Shown: positions 36,137 through 44,470, numbered from the stretch's first letter. The stretch: 64,000 bases of DNA from Ruegeria denitrificans (GCF_001458295.1 NZ_CYUD01000009.1:124001-188000); one strand, 5' to 3'. A program made the numbers and translations. Notes: generated from the letters alone by a model not told the origin.

Positions 36137-36675
36137 TCGCCCGCCGCGTTCTGATCGGGGCGCTTGCCATCGCAGGACTTGCCGCGCTGACCGCCTGTTC
36201 CGCCAAGCCACGCGCGCCCAAAAGCTTTCTGTCCGACCGGCAGTTGAACCTTGAGGAATTCTTTGTGGGCAAGACAGTCGCCCATGGTCAGTTTCAGGAT
36301 GTGCTGGGCAACGTCCCCCGCCGATTTACGGTGGATATCAAGGGCACATGGGACGGCGAAACCCTGACCCTGGTTGAGGATTTCATTTATGACGACGGCA
36401 CCACCGAACAACGTATCTGGTCCCTGACCAAAACTGGCGAGGACACCTGGACCGGCAATGCGCCCGGCGTTCTGGGCACGGCCAGCGGGGTTGAGCGGGG
36501 CGATACGTTCAACTGGGCATACAAGATCGACCTGCCGATCAAGGGTGGCACCATGCGTGTCAACTTTGACGACTGGATGTGGCTGCTAAGCGATGACCGC
36601 CTGCTTAACCGTGCCTATGTTTCGCGGTATGGTGTGCGGCTGGGCGAGGTCATCCTGTTCTTTGAAAAACAGTAG
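36133..36675 (+). CDS. DUF3833 family lipoprotein (second copy)
   Basis: 180-residue lipoprotein: signal peptide ending in lipobox ALTACSAK, then a DUF3833 domain (NLEEFFVGKTVAHGQFQDVL ... DDWMWLLSDDRLLNRAYVSRYGVRLGEV). It is clearly a relative of the preceding gene, sharing D-W-M-x-L and the N-R-x3-x-K/R-x-G block, so the pair probably arose by an old duplication. Last gene of the operon, followed by a hairpin. Confidence 0.88.
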   Translation: MIARRVLIGALAIAGLAALTACSAKPRAPKSFLSDRQLNLEEFFVGKTVAHGQFQDVLGNVPRRFTVDIKGTWDGETLTLVEDFIYDDGTTEQRIWSLTKTGEDTWTGNAPGVLGTASGVERGDTFNWAYKIDLPIKGGTMRVNFDDWMWLLSDDRLLNRAYVSRYGVRLGEVILFFEKQ

Positions 36676-36684
36676 GCCACCCAA

Positions 36685-36710
36685 AAGGGCGCGCCCGAAG
36701 GCCCGCCCTT
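36685..36710 (+). terminator. Terminator hairpin after DUF3833 operon
   Basis: AAGGGCG and CGCCCTT arms, 7 bp, around a GC-rich loop, ten bases after the last stop of the operon. It lacks a T tract and lies between convergent genes, so it may serve the porin gene too. Confidence 0.5.
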
Positions 36711-36733
36711 GAATCTTGGTCGATCAGGTCACT

Positions 36734-37747
36734 TTAGAAGTTGAACCAGACACCAAAGTCGGCCTGAATCCGGCTGTCTTCGTCGCCGTCTTTAACTTCG
36801 CCAACGGCACCACGCAGTGTAGCGCCCGCGCCCAGATCATAGATGGCGCCCACACCGATGTTACGTGTGTCACTGTCGGCCGAACCGTCACCATAGACCA
36901 GTTGCAGCGTGGTCGCCGCCCCTAGATCATAGGCGACCGAGAACCCATAAGCGGTTCCGTTTTCATCATCGTCGGCCACATCGTCATCGGCCAGAAATAA
37001 TGTGCCGTAGAAATCGTTAAGTTCAGCACTCAGGGTGAAGACCGTCAGGCTTTCCTTTTCGATACCATCACCTTCATCTGTTTCACCGTAAACCAACGAT
37101 GCGGTGATGTTATTGAAGGTATATGAAGCACCAACATCCCAGCGGTCGCGGTCAGACGTGGCACCAGCGCCCTGGAAGATTGTGTTTTGGTCATACGATG
37201 CGCTGAAAGCAAAGTCGCCAACTGCGTATTGGAAGAATACGGCATTGTCGCCCGAACCGGTCGAATCATATTCGAGGAACGAGTAGTTCACACCCGAATA
37301 CTGACCCAAAAACTCTTCCAGGCCGGGTTCGGTGCCGAAATAGTCATCCAGATTGTCGAACGAACCTGCGACGTTACCGGCGTCAACGCGAAAGCCGCCA
37401 TAGATAACCGAGAACCGCGCGCCGTTCAGGCCCGCGCTGTCGGCTTCGCCTGTGTCCGAGTCTTCGTCTGCCTGCAGGCGAACGCGGCCTTCGAAGCGAA
37501 CGCCGCCATCAGTTTCTGTGAAGCCATCAATGTTCAGGCGGAACCGCGAAATCAGGATGGCGTCATCGGTTTCGTTCGAATTCGTGACGACTGCACCGCC
37601 CGCTGTGGTCGACGACGTCGTCGCGGTGCGATCTTCCAGATAGCCAATACCAAAACGACCATAACCGCTGAGGTTTAGGCCAGATTCAGCTGCCGCCAAA
37701 CCTGTGGTTGCAATCAAAGCAGTTGAAGCGAAAAGTAGATTTTTCAT
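36734..37747 (-). CDS. Outer-membrane porin (Rhodobacter type)
   Basis: 337-residue trimeric 16-strand porin precursor. The signal peptide is MKNLLFASTALIATTGLAAA, followed by ESGLNLSGYGRFGIGYLED, then alternating beta strands with acidic Asp/Glu-rich loops, ending in the C-terminal phenylalanine (ADFGVWFNF) required for barrel insertion. It passes small hydrophilic solutes through the outer membrane. Start at 37747 is set by the signal peptide; the longer frame has no family likeness. The AT-rich stretch at 37890-37970 is the likely promoter zone. Confidence 0.93.
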   Translation of the reverse strand: MKNLLFASTALIATTGLAAAESGLNLSGYGRFGIGYLEDRTATTSSTTAGGAVVTNSNETDDAILISRFRLNIDGFTETDGGVRFEGRVRLQADEDSDTGEADSAGLNGARFSVIYGGFRVDAGNVAGSFDNLDDYFGTEPGLEEFLGQYSGVNYSFLEYDSTGSGDNAVFFQYAVGDFAFSASYDQNTIFQGAGATSDRDRWDVGASYTFNNITASLVYGETDEGDGIEKESLTVFTLSAELNDFYGTLFLADDDVADDDENGTAYGFSVAYDLGAATTLQLVYGDGSADSDTRNIGVGAIYDLGAGATLRGAVGEVKDGDEDSRIQADFGVWFNF

Positions 37748-38121
37748 GAGTAAACCCATAGGAGTGAGAGGAGATTGGCTACAGGGCGTGGCTGCGCGTC
37801 TAGTCGAATAAATCCCGGGCAGCCTCAACAGCATACGCGATCATTCGTTCCTCATGCTCTTGGCTGGCGTTGCAACTGTGCACAACTGGGCCCAAAGATT
37901 TTGGTTTTTTTCATTTATTTTCAATTTGTTATCTTGAAATCGAAGGCTTATTACGGAAAGTTGATCCAAGAAAATACCTGAGACCTCTTTAAATCAGACA
38001 GATCTTCCCAGTAACCGGCACAAGCATTTATGCATCCAGAACAGTACGTTATGACAGTGTGACTGGGTGGAGCTTGACACGTTTGAAAATACAGGCCCAG
38101 ACCGTCAAGCAAAGCGTCCAA
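37748..38121. other. Intergenic region, AT-rich upstream of porin
   Basis: 374 nt between the end of the tonB gene and the start of the porin gene, both on the minus strand. The part at about 37895-37975 is markedly AT-rich (runs of T and TTGAAA-like words on the minus strand) and should hold the porin promoter. I see no open frame, RNA gene or clear hairpin in it. Confidence 0.5.
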
Positions 38122-39270
38122 TCAGTTGCCGAAATAGACAAAAGACAGCGATTTGCTAACGCCTCCGGGCGGTTTCGGGAACGGCGACGCCGCTTCGACC
38201 TGGGCCTTGGCTGCCCGTTCAAGATCTGGAGAACCGTTGGTGTCCACGACTTCGACATAGGCCAGGGTTCCATCCGGGTTGATGACAAAAAACACCCGCG
38301 CAAATCCCCGCGCCGCCGTATAGACGATCGGCGCGCGGTTCAGATGAACCAGAACCTTCCCGGCATAGTTCGTCCTGTCCGAGTTTCCGGGCCCGCGCCC
38401 GCCTGAACGTCGGCCGCTGTCACCCGAAGTGAACCTATCGACACCCTGGCGCGCATACGTGGTCAGGGGGGATTCGATTTCGCGCGACGGGTACCTCAGG
38501 TTGCTGAAGTCCCGCACGCTACGTAATGTATCCCGCGGCTCTGCCTGCGGACGACGATCCGGCAATTGCGGACGGATCGAAGAGGTCACGGCCAGTTCGG
38601 ACCCTTCGCTGCTCTCCTCCTCCTGGGGCACGGGTTCAGCTGGGGTGGCTGGTATATCGGCGTCGACTGCTTCGCTTTCAGTAGGAACGGCTGGCTCTAC
38701 CGATGGCAGAACATCTTCGGACGGCTCCGGCAACGCCGCAAGCTGCTCGGTCTCGGCTGGTTCGGGCGCAGCGGGGACCTCGGTGACCGGCTCGGTCACC
38801 TCGAGGGGGCTTTCAGGGGCTTCGACAGTTTCGGCTGTTTCAACCGGCGGGGTTTCATCCACTTCGTCGCTGGCGCTTTGGTCGCCATCCGTTGTGTCCT
38901 GTGTTTCGGGGGCCTCCGACTCGACCGGTTCGGGGGAAACCGGCTGCAATACTTCAGACGTGCCGGTATCGGGCGCAAATGTCTGTTGTGGATCGTCCGA
39001 GGCCACATGCACTTCACTGGTCGGAATCTCTGCAGGTTCGGGTGGCTCTTCGACTGGGGGTTCAGGCGTTTCCACCGGTTCAGGTTCAACCGGTTCGGCG
39101 ATAGCCTCGACCAAGTCTTCGAAACTATTGCCCAGTTCGATACTGTCCGTTGGGCCGGATGTACCTGGCTGTTCTGTCAGTCTGGGTGCGGTCAGACCCA
39201 ACCCCGCCAGATGCAGCAACAACGACAGCAACGCAGCTAGGACCGCAATGACGACCGACCCCCGGATCAT
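38122..39270 (-). CDS. tonB: TonB family energy-transducing protein
   Basis: 382-residue protein: one N-terminal membrane helix (VIAVLAALLSLLLHLAGLGL), a very long periplasmic linker (about 45-260) rich in Pro, Glu, Val and Ala with repeats such as EPVEPEPVETPEPP, then a C-terminal TonB domain (GKVLVHLNRAPIVYTAARGF, RVFFVINPDGTLAYVEVV, YFGN end). It would couple the proton gradient, via ExbB/ExbD, to outer-membrane receptors for iron or haem. The linker is unusually acidic and long. Its start overlaps the ExbD stop (ATGA). No receptor gene is in the window. Confidence 0.92.
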   Translation of the reverse strand: MIRGSVVIAVLAALLSLLLHLAGLGLTAPRLTEQPGTSGPTDSIELGNSFEDLVEAIAEPVEPEPVETPEPPVEEPPEPAEIPTSEVHVASDDPQQTFAPDTGTSEVLQPVSPEPVESEAPETQDTTDGDQSASDEVDETPPVETAETVEAPESPLEVTEPVTEVPAAPEPAETEQLAALPEPSEDVLPSVEPAVPTESEAVDADIPATPAEPVPQEEESSEGSELAVTSSIRPQLPDRRPQAEPRDTLRSVRDFSNLRYPSREIESPLTTYARQGVDRFTSGDSGRRSGGRGPGNSDRTNYAGKVLVHLNRAPIVYTAARGFARVFFVINPDGTLAYVEVVDTNGSPDLERAAKAQVEAASPFPKPPGGVSKSLSFVYFGN

Positions 39271-39644
39271 TCCAGCGCCTTTTCAGTTACAACAAACACG
39301 GATACGGCACCCAATCGGCGCAGCTCTCCGGTCACTTCCATCAACCGCATGCCGGGTGCCTCGCGATCGGGGACGATGCGCACGGGTTCGGGTTCGCGCC
39401 CTGCCATATAGGATTCGGGGTCCATCGGCGCGCCGCGAAAGCTGAGCGTTCCGTCTCGGTGCAACACCAGCGCATCAGGCGGTTCACGGCCTTCCAGCTC
39501 TGACGTGTCGACCAGATCCAGATCGGGGTCCAGCGGCGTGGCCACAGTGCCTGCGATCAGAAAAAAGATCAGCATCAGGAACACGACATTGATCAGCGCA
39601 ATGGTCGAGTCGCGTTTGCGGCGGGGGCGGCCAGGGCGGATCAT
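39267..39644 (-). CDS. exbD: ExbD/TolR family biopolymer transporter (second copy)
   Basis: 125-residue protein with one N-terminal helix (TIALINVVFLMLIFFLIAGTVA) carrying the proton-path aspartate region, as R-D-S-T-I-A-L-I-N-V, and a periplasmic domain. In this copy the aspartate seen in canonical ExbD at the start of the helix is replaced by Asn (LINVVF rather than LIDVVF). Second of two adjacent exbD-like genes. Overlaps both neighbours by 4 nt. Confidence 0.88.
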   Translation of the reverse strand: MIRPGRPRRKRDSTIALINVVFLMLIFFLIAGTVATPLDPDLDLVDTSELEGREPPDALVLHRDGTLSFRGAPMDPESYMAGREPEPVRIVPDREAPGMRLMEVTGELRRLGAVSVFVVTEKALE

Positions 39645-40006
39645 TCCAGCACCAGAACGCTGAGGCCGTCGCGCCCGCGCAGCAAAACCAACAGGTCCAC
39701 CAGCCGCTGCGCCGTCGTATCGGGGTCTAGGCTGACCAACACCTGCCCGGTCGTAACCTGCGCTGTCAGATCTTCGAAGGTGACCGGTGTACCGTTTAGA
39801 TCCAGTCTGTCAGTCCCTAGCTGGACAAAGGCGCGGTCCTGAGGCGTGTCCGAGGTCGCACCGCCAGTTGTGGCCGCGCTCAGCTCGATCTCGCCGTATT
39901 TGGAAAATGTCGAGGTCAGCATGAAGAACAGCAACAACAGAAAGATCACGTCGATGAGCGGTGTCATCGCCAGTGGCCGTCTGACAAAGGGTGCGAGGTT
40001 ACGCAT
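39641..40006 (-). CDS. exbD: ExbD/TolR family biopolymer transporter (first copy)
   Basis: 121-residue ExbD: MTPLIDVIFLLLLFFMLTST contains the membrane aspartate (LID) needed for proton-driven energy coupling, followed by a periplasmic domain ending in LSVLVLE. It differs from the adjacent second copy, which has Asn at this place, so the two may form a hetero-oligomeric stator. Overlaps exbB by 8 nt and the next exbD by 4 nt. Confidence 0.92.
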   Translation of the reverse strand: MRNLAPFVRRPLAMTPLIDVIFLLLLFFMLTSTFSKYGEIELSAATTGGATSDTPQDRAFVQLGTDRLDLNGTPVTFEDLTAQVTTGQVLVSLDPDTTAQRLVDLLVLLRGRDGLSVLVLE

Positions 40007-40664
40007 GTCCGGGCGTCACCGCCATGCTCTGTGCGTCTTCGGCCAGCGGGATACCCTGACCTGGCACCAAAACCGTGCGCAGTGCCTTGTCAGCAAACAC
40101 CCGCTCCCGCGCGGTGCGGCTTTCAAACCATGACAGCACCATCGAAGTCGGCATCGCCACCGCCAAGCCCACCGCAGTGGTCACCAGCGCCACCCAGATA
40201 CCGCCTGCCAGCAGCGACGGATCGACCGAGGACCCAGCGGATTGCAGGCTGCGGAATGCCTCGATCATGCCCAGAACAGTGCCGAACAGACCCAACAGCG
40301 GCGCCAGCTGCGCCACTGTGTCTAATAGGCGAAAACCGCGTTCAAGCCCGGCCAGTGCCAACCCCGCCTCGGCGTCCAGCCGTTGATCCAGCCCGGGTGC
40401 ATCCGGTGCATCCATCGCCACGCCGACCAACGGCGCCAGATAGCTATTGCTTTTGGCCAATCGCGCACGGGCGGTCTGTTTGTCACCGGCATCCCAGGCA
40501 TCCAGCGCCTGCGACAAAACCCGATGCCGCCCGACACCCGAGGCAGCGAATTGCCAAAGCTTGTAAAGCGTTACCGCCAACGTCACCACGGACATGGCGA
40601 TCAGGATGGCAACAACCGGCCCGCCAAGGGCCAGGATCTCACGCAGGGCGTCAAGAAAACTCAT
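39999..40664 (-). CDS. exbB: MotA/TolQ/ExbB proton channel family protein
   Basis: 221-residue proton-channel component with three predicted helices: VAILIAMSVVTLAVTLYKLWQF near the N-terminus, and two in the C-terminal half (TVAQLAPLLGLFGTVLGMIEAF and GGIWVALVTTAVGLAVAMPTS), which are the conserved MotA/ExbB blocks. It forms the pentameric stator around ExbD. The gene order secreted protein, exbB, exbD, exbD, tonB, all overlapping, indicates a single operon. Confidence 0.93.
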   Translation of the reverse strand: MSFLDALREILALGGPVVAILIAMSVVTLAVTLYKLWQFAASGVGRHRVLSQALDAWDAGDKQTARARLAKSNSYLAPLVGVAMDAPDAPGLDQRLDAEAGLALAGLERGFRLLDTVAQLAPLLGLFGTVLGMIEAFRSLQSAGSSVDPSLLAGGIWVALVTTAVGLAVAMPTSMVLSWFESRTARERVFADKALRTVLVPGQGIPLAEDAQSMAVTPGHA

Positions 40665-41089
40665 CCCAAAAGCTCCACTTCTGTGCGGCTGTGCAAGGCC
40701 GGTGTCTTATCGCATATATCACTGTCAACGCCGCTGACAGTGCAGCCGCTCAACCCATTGATCAGAACCCGCCCCAGGTTTTCGCATGTGATGTCGCGCA
40801 CATCGAACTGACGAACGCGCGGACGCTCGGAAGGCAGATCGCGAAATCCGAAAAGGGTAAAACGTTCAAAAACGCCCGCGGAATCGAAAATCACCACCTG
40901 ATAGTTGGCAGTGTCAATCGCCGTTGCGGTTTGGTTTTCAACCAAAAAGGTCAGGCGACAGGCTCCTTCAACATTTTCGACCGCATTCAGCTCAACCGCC
41001 AGCCCCGGCGCGTCATCCGCAGATTGGGCCTGGGCCGAAAATGGCAGCGTACAAACGATGGCGGCAAGGGCCAAAGGGCGAAACTTCAT
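40661..41089 (-). CDS. Secreted hypothetical protein, first gene of the exbB-tonB operon
   Basis: 142 residues from the ATG at 41089, with GGGAGCG upstream. A signal peptide (LALAAIVCTLPFSAQAQS) is followed by a beta-rich periplasmic domain with four cysteines (GACRLTFLVEN, ITCENL, SGCTVSG, DICDK), likely forming two disulfides. Its stop overlaps the exbB start by 4 nt. Related short periplasmic proteins precede exbB in other Rhodobacteraceae by recollection, suggesting a part in the TonB system, but no function is known. Confidence 0.75.
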   Translation of the reverse strand: MKFRPLALAAIVCTLPFSAQAQSADDAPGLAVELNAVENVEGACRLTFLVENQTATAIDTANYQVVIFDSAGVFERFTLFGFRDLPSERPRVRQFDVRDITCENLGRVLINGLSGCTVSGVDSDICDKTPALHSRTEVELLG

Positions 41090-41643
41090 GAATACGCTCC
41101 CAGTTTTTTCACGCAAGCAAGCCTTGACTGCGCTTCATCCGTCTTATCCAAGACCGCACGACCGCGAAAGGGTTGCCGACATCATTGTGATAAAGGGCGA
41201 TTGTTGCTACGTTCAACCCTTGAACCGGGTCGCGGGAGACCGGACACGGAACCGCAATTCCCTGTAGTCCTTCCGCAAACAGTCCCAGCCCTGAATGTCG
41301 CCCCTATGCGCCCACCTCAGATTTAGCTGCTCGCGGAGCAATTCCAACTCAAGATCGTATTCTCACATTTACGCTCCACCTCTACCTGCAACTTGCAGAT
41401 ACTACTTGGATTTTAATACAGATAGCAGCTGTTTCTCGTAGGGATCGCATCAATTTTTTTAGGCTGGAGATGTGCTCTGTACTGTTTAAGTGACTTTACA
41501 AAAACCAGATTTCAGCACGGCTGCGCTGCGGCAAGAAACCATGTTCTCAAATACGGAAAATGTGGACATGAGCCGAACACATAGGGCCCCAATATTAACG
41601 CCACCTTCGACATCAATTTAAGTCTTTTCATTTGTTGAAAAAG
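41090..41643. other. Intergenic region left of the integrative element
   Basis: About 550 nt with no convincing gene on either strand. It should contain the promoter of the exbB-tonB operon close to 41090-41160. The rest, to the left attachment repeat, shows only short spurious frames, one of which runs through the attachment site. Confidence 0.5.
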
Positions 41644-41679
41644 TGGAGAGCCGTGCAGTATTCGAACCTGCGAACCACT
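41644..41679. repeat. attL: displaced copy of tRNA-Lys 3' end
   Basis: 36 nt that match the 3' end of the tRNA-Lys gene at 50447-50482 with 33 identities, in the same orientation. Identical cores are GAGCCGTGCAG and ATTCGAACCTGCGA. The flank (TTGAAAAA before AAGTGG) is also alike. It marks the distal end of the integrated element, 8803 nt from the tRNA copy. It is only the 3' third of a tRNA and cannot be a functional gene. Confidence 0.85.
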
Positions 41680-41818
41680 AACAAAAAGAACGCCCAGAGC
41701 CATTTCTCTGTATTTCTCCAGATTTCGCCACACTCCCAAAAATGAAGCAAAAACAGTAATTTAAGTTGACCATCGTTGCGCCGTGACATCATGACTAACG
41801 CCAGAATTCGTCGCCATT

Positions 41819-41841
41819 TGCTTCCGTATAGCTTCCGGAAG
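41819..41841 (+). repeat. 23-bp direct repeat, left copy (integrase-proximal)
   Basis: TGCTTCCGTATAGCTTCCGGAAG, matching the right copy at 50362-50384 with one mismatch. It contains the palindrome GCTTCCGGAAGC and is followed by another CCGGAAGC, so the heptamer GCTTCCG occurs twice direct and twice inverted just upstream of the integrase start. Candidate arm-type integrase or excisionase binding sites. Confidence 0.7.
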
Positions 41842-41860
41842 CAGGCCGGAAGCAAGGAGT

Positions 41861-41875
41861 GTTCTGGATATGTTC
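41861..41875. promoter_or_regulatory. LexA-box-like sequence over the integrase start
   Basis: GTTC-N7-GTTC, a perfect alphaproteobacterial LexA consensus, lying between the ribosome site (AAGGAG at 41854-41859) and the second codon of the integrase; the ATG is inside the box. The second GTTC arises partly from the Met-Phe codons, so chance cannot be excluded. Confidence 0.45.
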
Positions 41876-43054
41876 AAACTGACCAAGCGTGCGGTCGAAG
41901 GGCTAGCCGTTGAGGCCAAGGAATACCTTGTCTGGGATCGCGACATGCGCGGCTTTGGGTTGCGGGTCTATCCCTCCGGCAAGAAGACCTATCTGGTCCA
42001 ATACCGGGTCGGACGCCGAACGCGGCGGATCACCATCGGCCAGCACGGCGTCCTGACCGCCGAGGAAGCGCGGACACGGGCCAAGCAGCTTCTGGGCGAC
42101 GTGGCGCGCGGGTCGGACCCCTCCGCCGAGAGGCAGGCCAAACGGCGCGCTCCAACCGTGGCGGGGCTCTGTGACCGGTTCCTAGAGGAATATGTCGACC
42201 AGCATTGCAAGCCGACCACCGCCCGCGACTATCACAGCGTCATTCGCCGATTCATCCGGCCCAAGCTTGGCCCCATCCCGATTGCCGAGGTGACCCGCGC
42301 CGATGTGGTGGCGTTTCACCACGGGTTGCGCGAAACCCCCTATCAGGCCAACCGGGCGGCAGCGATGTTGTCGAAGCTGTTCAATCTGGCCGAGGATTGG
42401 GGATTGCGGCAACCGGGATCGAACCCCGCGCGCCGGATCAAGAAGTTCCGCGAAGAAGAAAAGAAACGCTACTTGTCGGACGCGGAACAGATACGACTTG
42501 GCGAAGTGCTGGCAGAGGCGCTGGAAGACGGCGCAGAGACCGTATACGTGGTTTCGGCCCTCCTGCTGTTGATTTACACCGGGTGCCGCCTCAGTGAGAT
42601 TCTGACACTGTGCTGGGACTATGTAACCTCGCACCATCTGGAATTGCCGGACAGCAAGACTGGGCGTCGCCGCATACCCCTACCGAGGGAAGCTTATGAC
42701 ATCCTGATGGACCTGCCTCGGCAACCGGGAAACCCTTACGTCATATTGGGCGAGTCGGAGACTGGACCGCTCAACAACCTGCAAAAACCGTGGCGGCGTA
42801 TACGTAAGGCGGCAGGTCTGGAAGATGTCCGTATACACGACCTCAGGCACACATACGCCTCAGTGGCGATGAAAGACGGAATCGACCCATTCACCCTTAA
42901 GGAGATTATGGGTCATAAGAATCTGACGACGACCCTACGTTATGCGCATCTGGCAGATGATGCGGTGCAAAGAGCAGCGGGATCGATTGCAGCCCGCCTG
43001 GCACGTGCCGTTCGCAAGGACGTGCGGGTCACCCCTTTGCGGGCTGTTCAATAG
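41870..43054 (+). CDS. int: Tyrosine-type site-specific integrase (P4-like)
   Basis: 394-residue tyrosine recombinase that would insert and excise the element at the tRNA-Lys site. N-terminal DUF4102 arm-binding domain (LTKRAVEGLAV ... GFGLRVYPSGKKTYLVQYRV), a SAM-like core-binding domain (about 95-190), and the catalytic domain with Arg in TGCRLSEIL, HDLRHTYAS and the GHKNLTTTLRYAH block bearing the nucleophilic tyrosine. RBS AAGGAG lies 11 nt upstream. It sits 190 nt inside the left att repeat, transcribed inward. No excisionase is adjacent, though the AlpA-like protein could serve. Confidence 0.95.
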   Translation: MFKLTKRAVEGLAVEAKEYLVWDRDMRGFGLRVYPSGKKTYLVQYRVGRRTRRITIGQHGVLTAEEARTRAKQLLGDVARGSDPSAERQAKRRAPTVAGLCDRFLEEYVDQHCKPTTARDYHSVIRRFIRPKLGPIPIAEVTRADVVAFHHGLRETPYQANRAAAMLSKLFNLAEDWGLRQPGSNPARRIKKFREEEKKRYLSDAEQIRLGEVLAEALEDGAETVYVVSALLLLIYTGCRLSEILTLCWDYVTSHHLELPDSKTGRRRIPLPREAYDILMDLPRQPGNPYVILGESETGPLNNLQKPWRRIRKAAGLEDVRIHDLRHTYASVAMKDGIDPFTLKEIMGHKNLTTTLRYAHLADDAVQRAAGSIAARLARAVRKDVRVTPLRAVQ

Positions 43055-43761
43055 CCTTACATTGCTGTGATCCGTCACTTTGGCAGTAAAGTCGCAAGGT
43101 GAGACCTGAAGGCGGGTATTTGGATCGGGTGCCGTTAGGTAAGGTTGTACACCGAATCTCTAAACCTCAATCGCGTTGCCAAAAAAACAACGCTCAATAG
43201 CCGAGTTCCTTTTTGCCGCGAGAAAAAAAGGCGCAAAAAGTCTTTGTAAAACAAACATGAAATTTGCCGCTTAAATTTTAGGCAAACAGAGCGAAACCTT
43301 TAGTTTTTAAGATGAAACGCGTACTCGACACCAAATTATCCGCGCACTTATCCACAGAAGTCGTGGATGTCTTACGTGTTGATTGAAGTCAGCAGCCATG
43401 TAAAACAGGTGATTCCAAGAATCTGGGTTACAGGCCTGAATGATTCATCGTTGGAACTCCCCCGCAAATTACCAGAAGTGAACTTGGCTCGGCTTGCTGG
43501 TTTCAGCTCCATTTAAACGCGCGTCCTTGTGAGCAAAGTTTGCGAGGTTTCGTGATGATTTACGTCCTTCGATCTCCGCCTCCCGCGACACCACCAATGG
43601 TTGTTGTGCTTATTTACGTTACATAGGCTTCAACTCAGTAACCGCGACGCCCTACGTATAGGTGTACCTATATATATGCGCCTATGTAGTCGGCATTCCA
43701 AAGCGACGTTTCTACGTATACGAGACGCATCGGATAGAAGGCTAAATACGGAGCGGAGATT
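43055..43761. other. Non-coding region of the element with DnaA-box-like and palindromic motifs
   Basis: 707 nt without a credible gene on either strand, a large share of a compact element. It contains TTATCCACA at 43348-43356 (exact DnaA-box consensus) and TTATCCGCG at 43336-43344, AT-rich stretches around 43230-43320, and CTACGTATA words at about 43653 and 43712. This could be a replication origin or regulatory region; nothing proves that. Confidence 0.5.
43657..43672. promoter_or_regulatory. Palindromic operator-like site TATAGGT-GT-ACCTATA
   Basis: Perfect 7-bp arms with a 2-nt centre, about 90 nt upstream of the GTG start of the unknown gene at 43762. It sits beside further CTACGTATA/CCTATGTAG words. 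Its form suits a dimeric HTH repressor. Confidence 0.4.
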
Positions 43762-44454
43762 GTGGCGGAAGACATAGAATGCGGTCTGACCATTCGAGAA
43801 GAAGTAGACCAAAACCTATCCGGTGAACTGATAGACAGGATGCGCAACCTGATCGAAGCGCAGCGGGACGAAACTGTTTTCCGAGATAGGCTCGTTCACG
43901 TTCTGACACGTTACCAGCGCTATCTTGCCGTAACAAAAACTGTGATGCGTAAGGAACGACGAAAACAGATATCCGCACTTCTTGGCAAGGCGCAGGGTTT
44001 TCTTGTCACCATGGAAGCACTGCATCCTGAAGTCAGGCAGTCTCTGGAAAGCGTCTTAGATGCCAACACACTCGATGACAGATGGGAAGGATATGATTTT
44101 TTCGACCTCGATCAACCGATTCCAAGCCACGATGATACCTTAGATCAAGCCCAATCGATGACACGCAAGATCATTGAAGCCTGCCATTTAGAACTGGATT
44201 TGCTGGACGAGAGCAAGAGTGACAAAAGGGGCAGCCGCAAGCCATCGCTTGATCAGCTGTTGATTGACTTGGCTGGACTTTTCGAAGCAGAAACTGAGCA
44301 GCCAGCGGCCTCGAACTGCTATCGCGACGAAACCTCAAAGGACGCGTACAACGGCAAGTTTTTTAATATGGCGAAAACTCTCTTGGATGAGATTGATCCG
44401 GGTAGTTACGACACATCAGCGGCGCTCGGTATAAGGATTTTACGTGTAATATAA
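43762..44454 (+). CDS. Hypothetical element protein
   Basis: 230 residues, GTG start with GGAG upstream. Not recognised as a named family. Charged and mostly helical, with no membrane segment: an N-terminal helical part (REEVDQNLSGELIDRMRNL ... RYQRYLAVTKTVMRKERRKQ), a central acidic part, and a C-terminal block of the form LDQLLIDLAGLFEAETEQPA ... DAYNGKFFNMAKTLL. That last block is like a short domain I have seen repeatedly in integrative elements (helix, 'A-R-x-F-E-x-x-T-G', then 'G-x-F-x-x-F'), suggesting a mobile-element accessory role. Followed by a strong inverted repeat. Confidence 0.75.
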   Translation: MAEDIECGLTIREEVDQNLSGELIDRMRNLIEAQRDETVFRDRLVHVLTRYQRYLAVTKTVMRKERRKQISALLGKAQGFLVTMEALHPEVRQSLESVLDANTLDDRWEGYDFFDLDQPIPSHDDTLDQAQSMTRKIIEACHLELDLLDESKSDKRGSRKPSLDQLLIDLAGLFEAETEQPAASNCYRDETSKDAYNGKFFNMAKTLLDEIDPGSYDTSAALGIRILRVI

Positions 44455-44470
44455 AGTGCTTATCTGAACC

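Noticed and set aside
38429..39445. 338-codon plus-strand frame rich in Ser, Gly and Thr
   Set aside because: Mirror of the Pro/Glu/Val-rich TonB linker on the opposite strand; composition is explained by that repeat.
40031..41326. 431-codon plus-strand frame
   Set aside because: Crosses exbB and the secreted-protein gene antisense, with no recognisable domain; the minus-strand genes have family matches and ATGA couplings.
41644..41679. Possible second tRNA gene
   Set aside because: Only 36 nt like the 3' third of tRNA-Lys, with no anticodon arm or 5' acceptor; it is the displaced attachment repeat.
41512..41739. 75-codon minus-strand frame over attL
   Set aside because: Runs through the attachment repeat, has no ribosome site or likeness to any protein I know.
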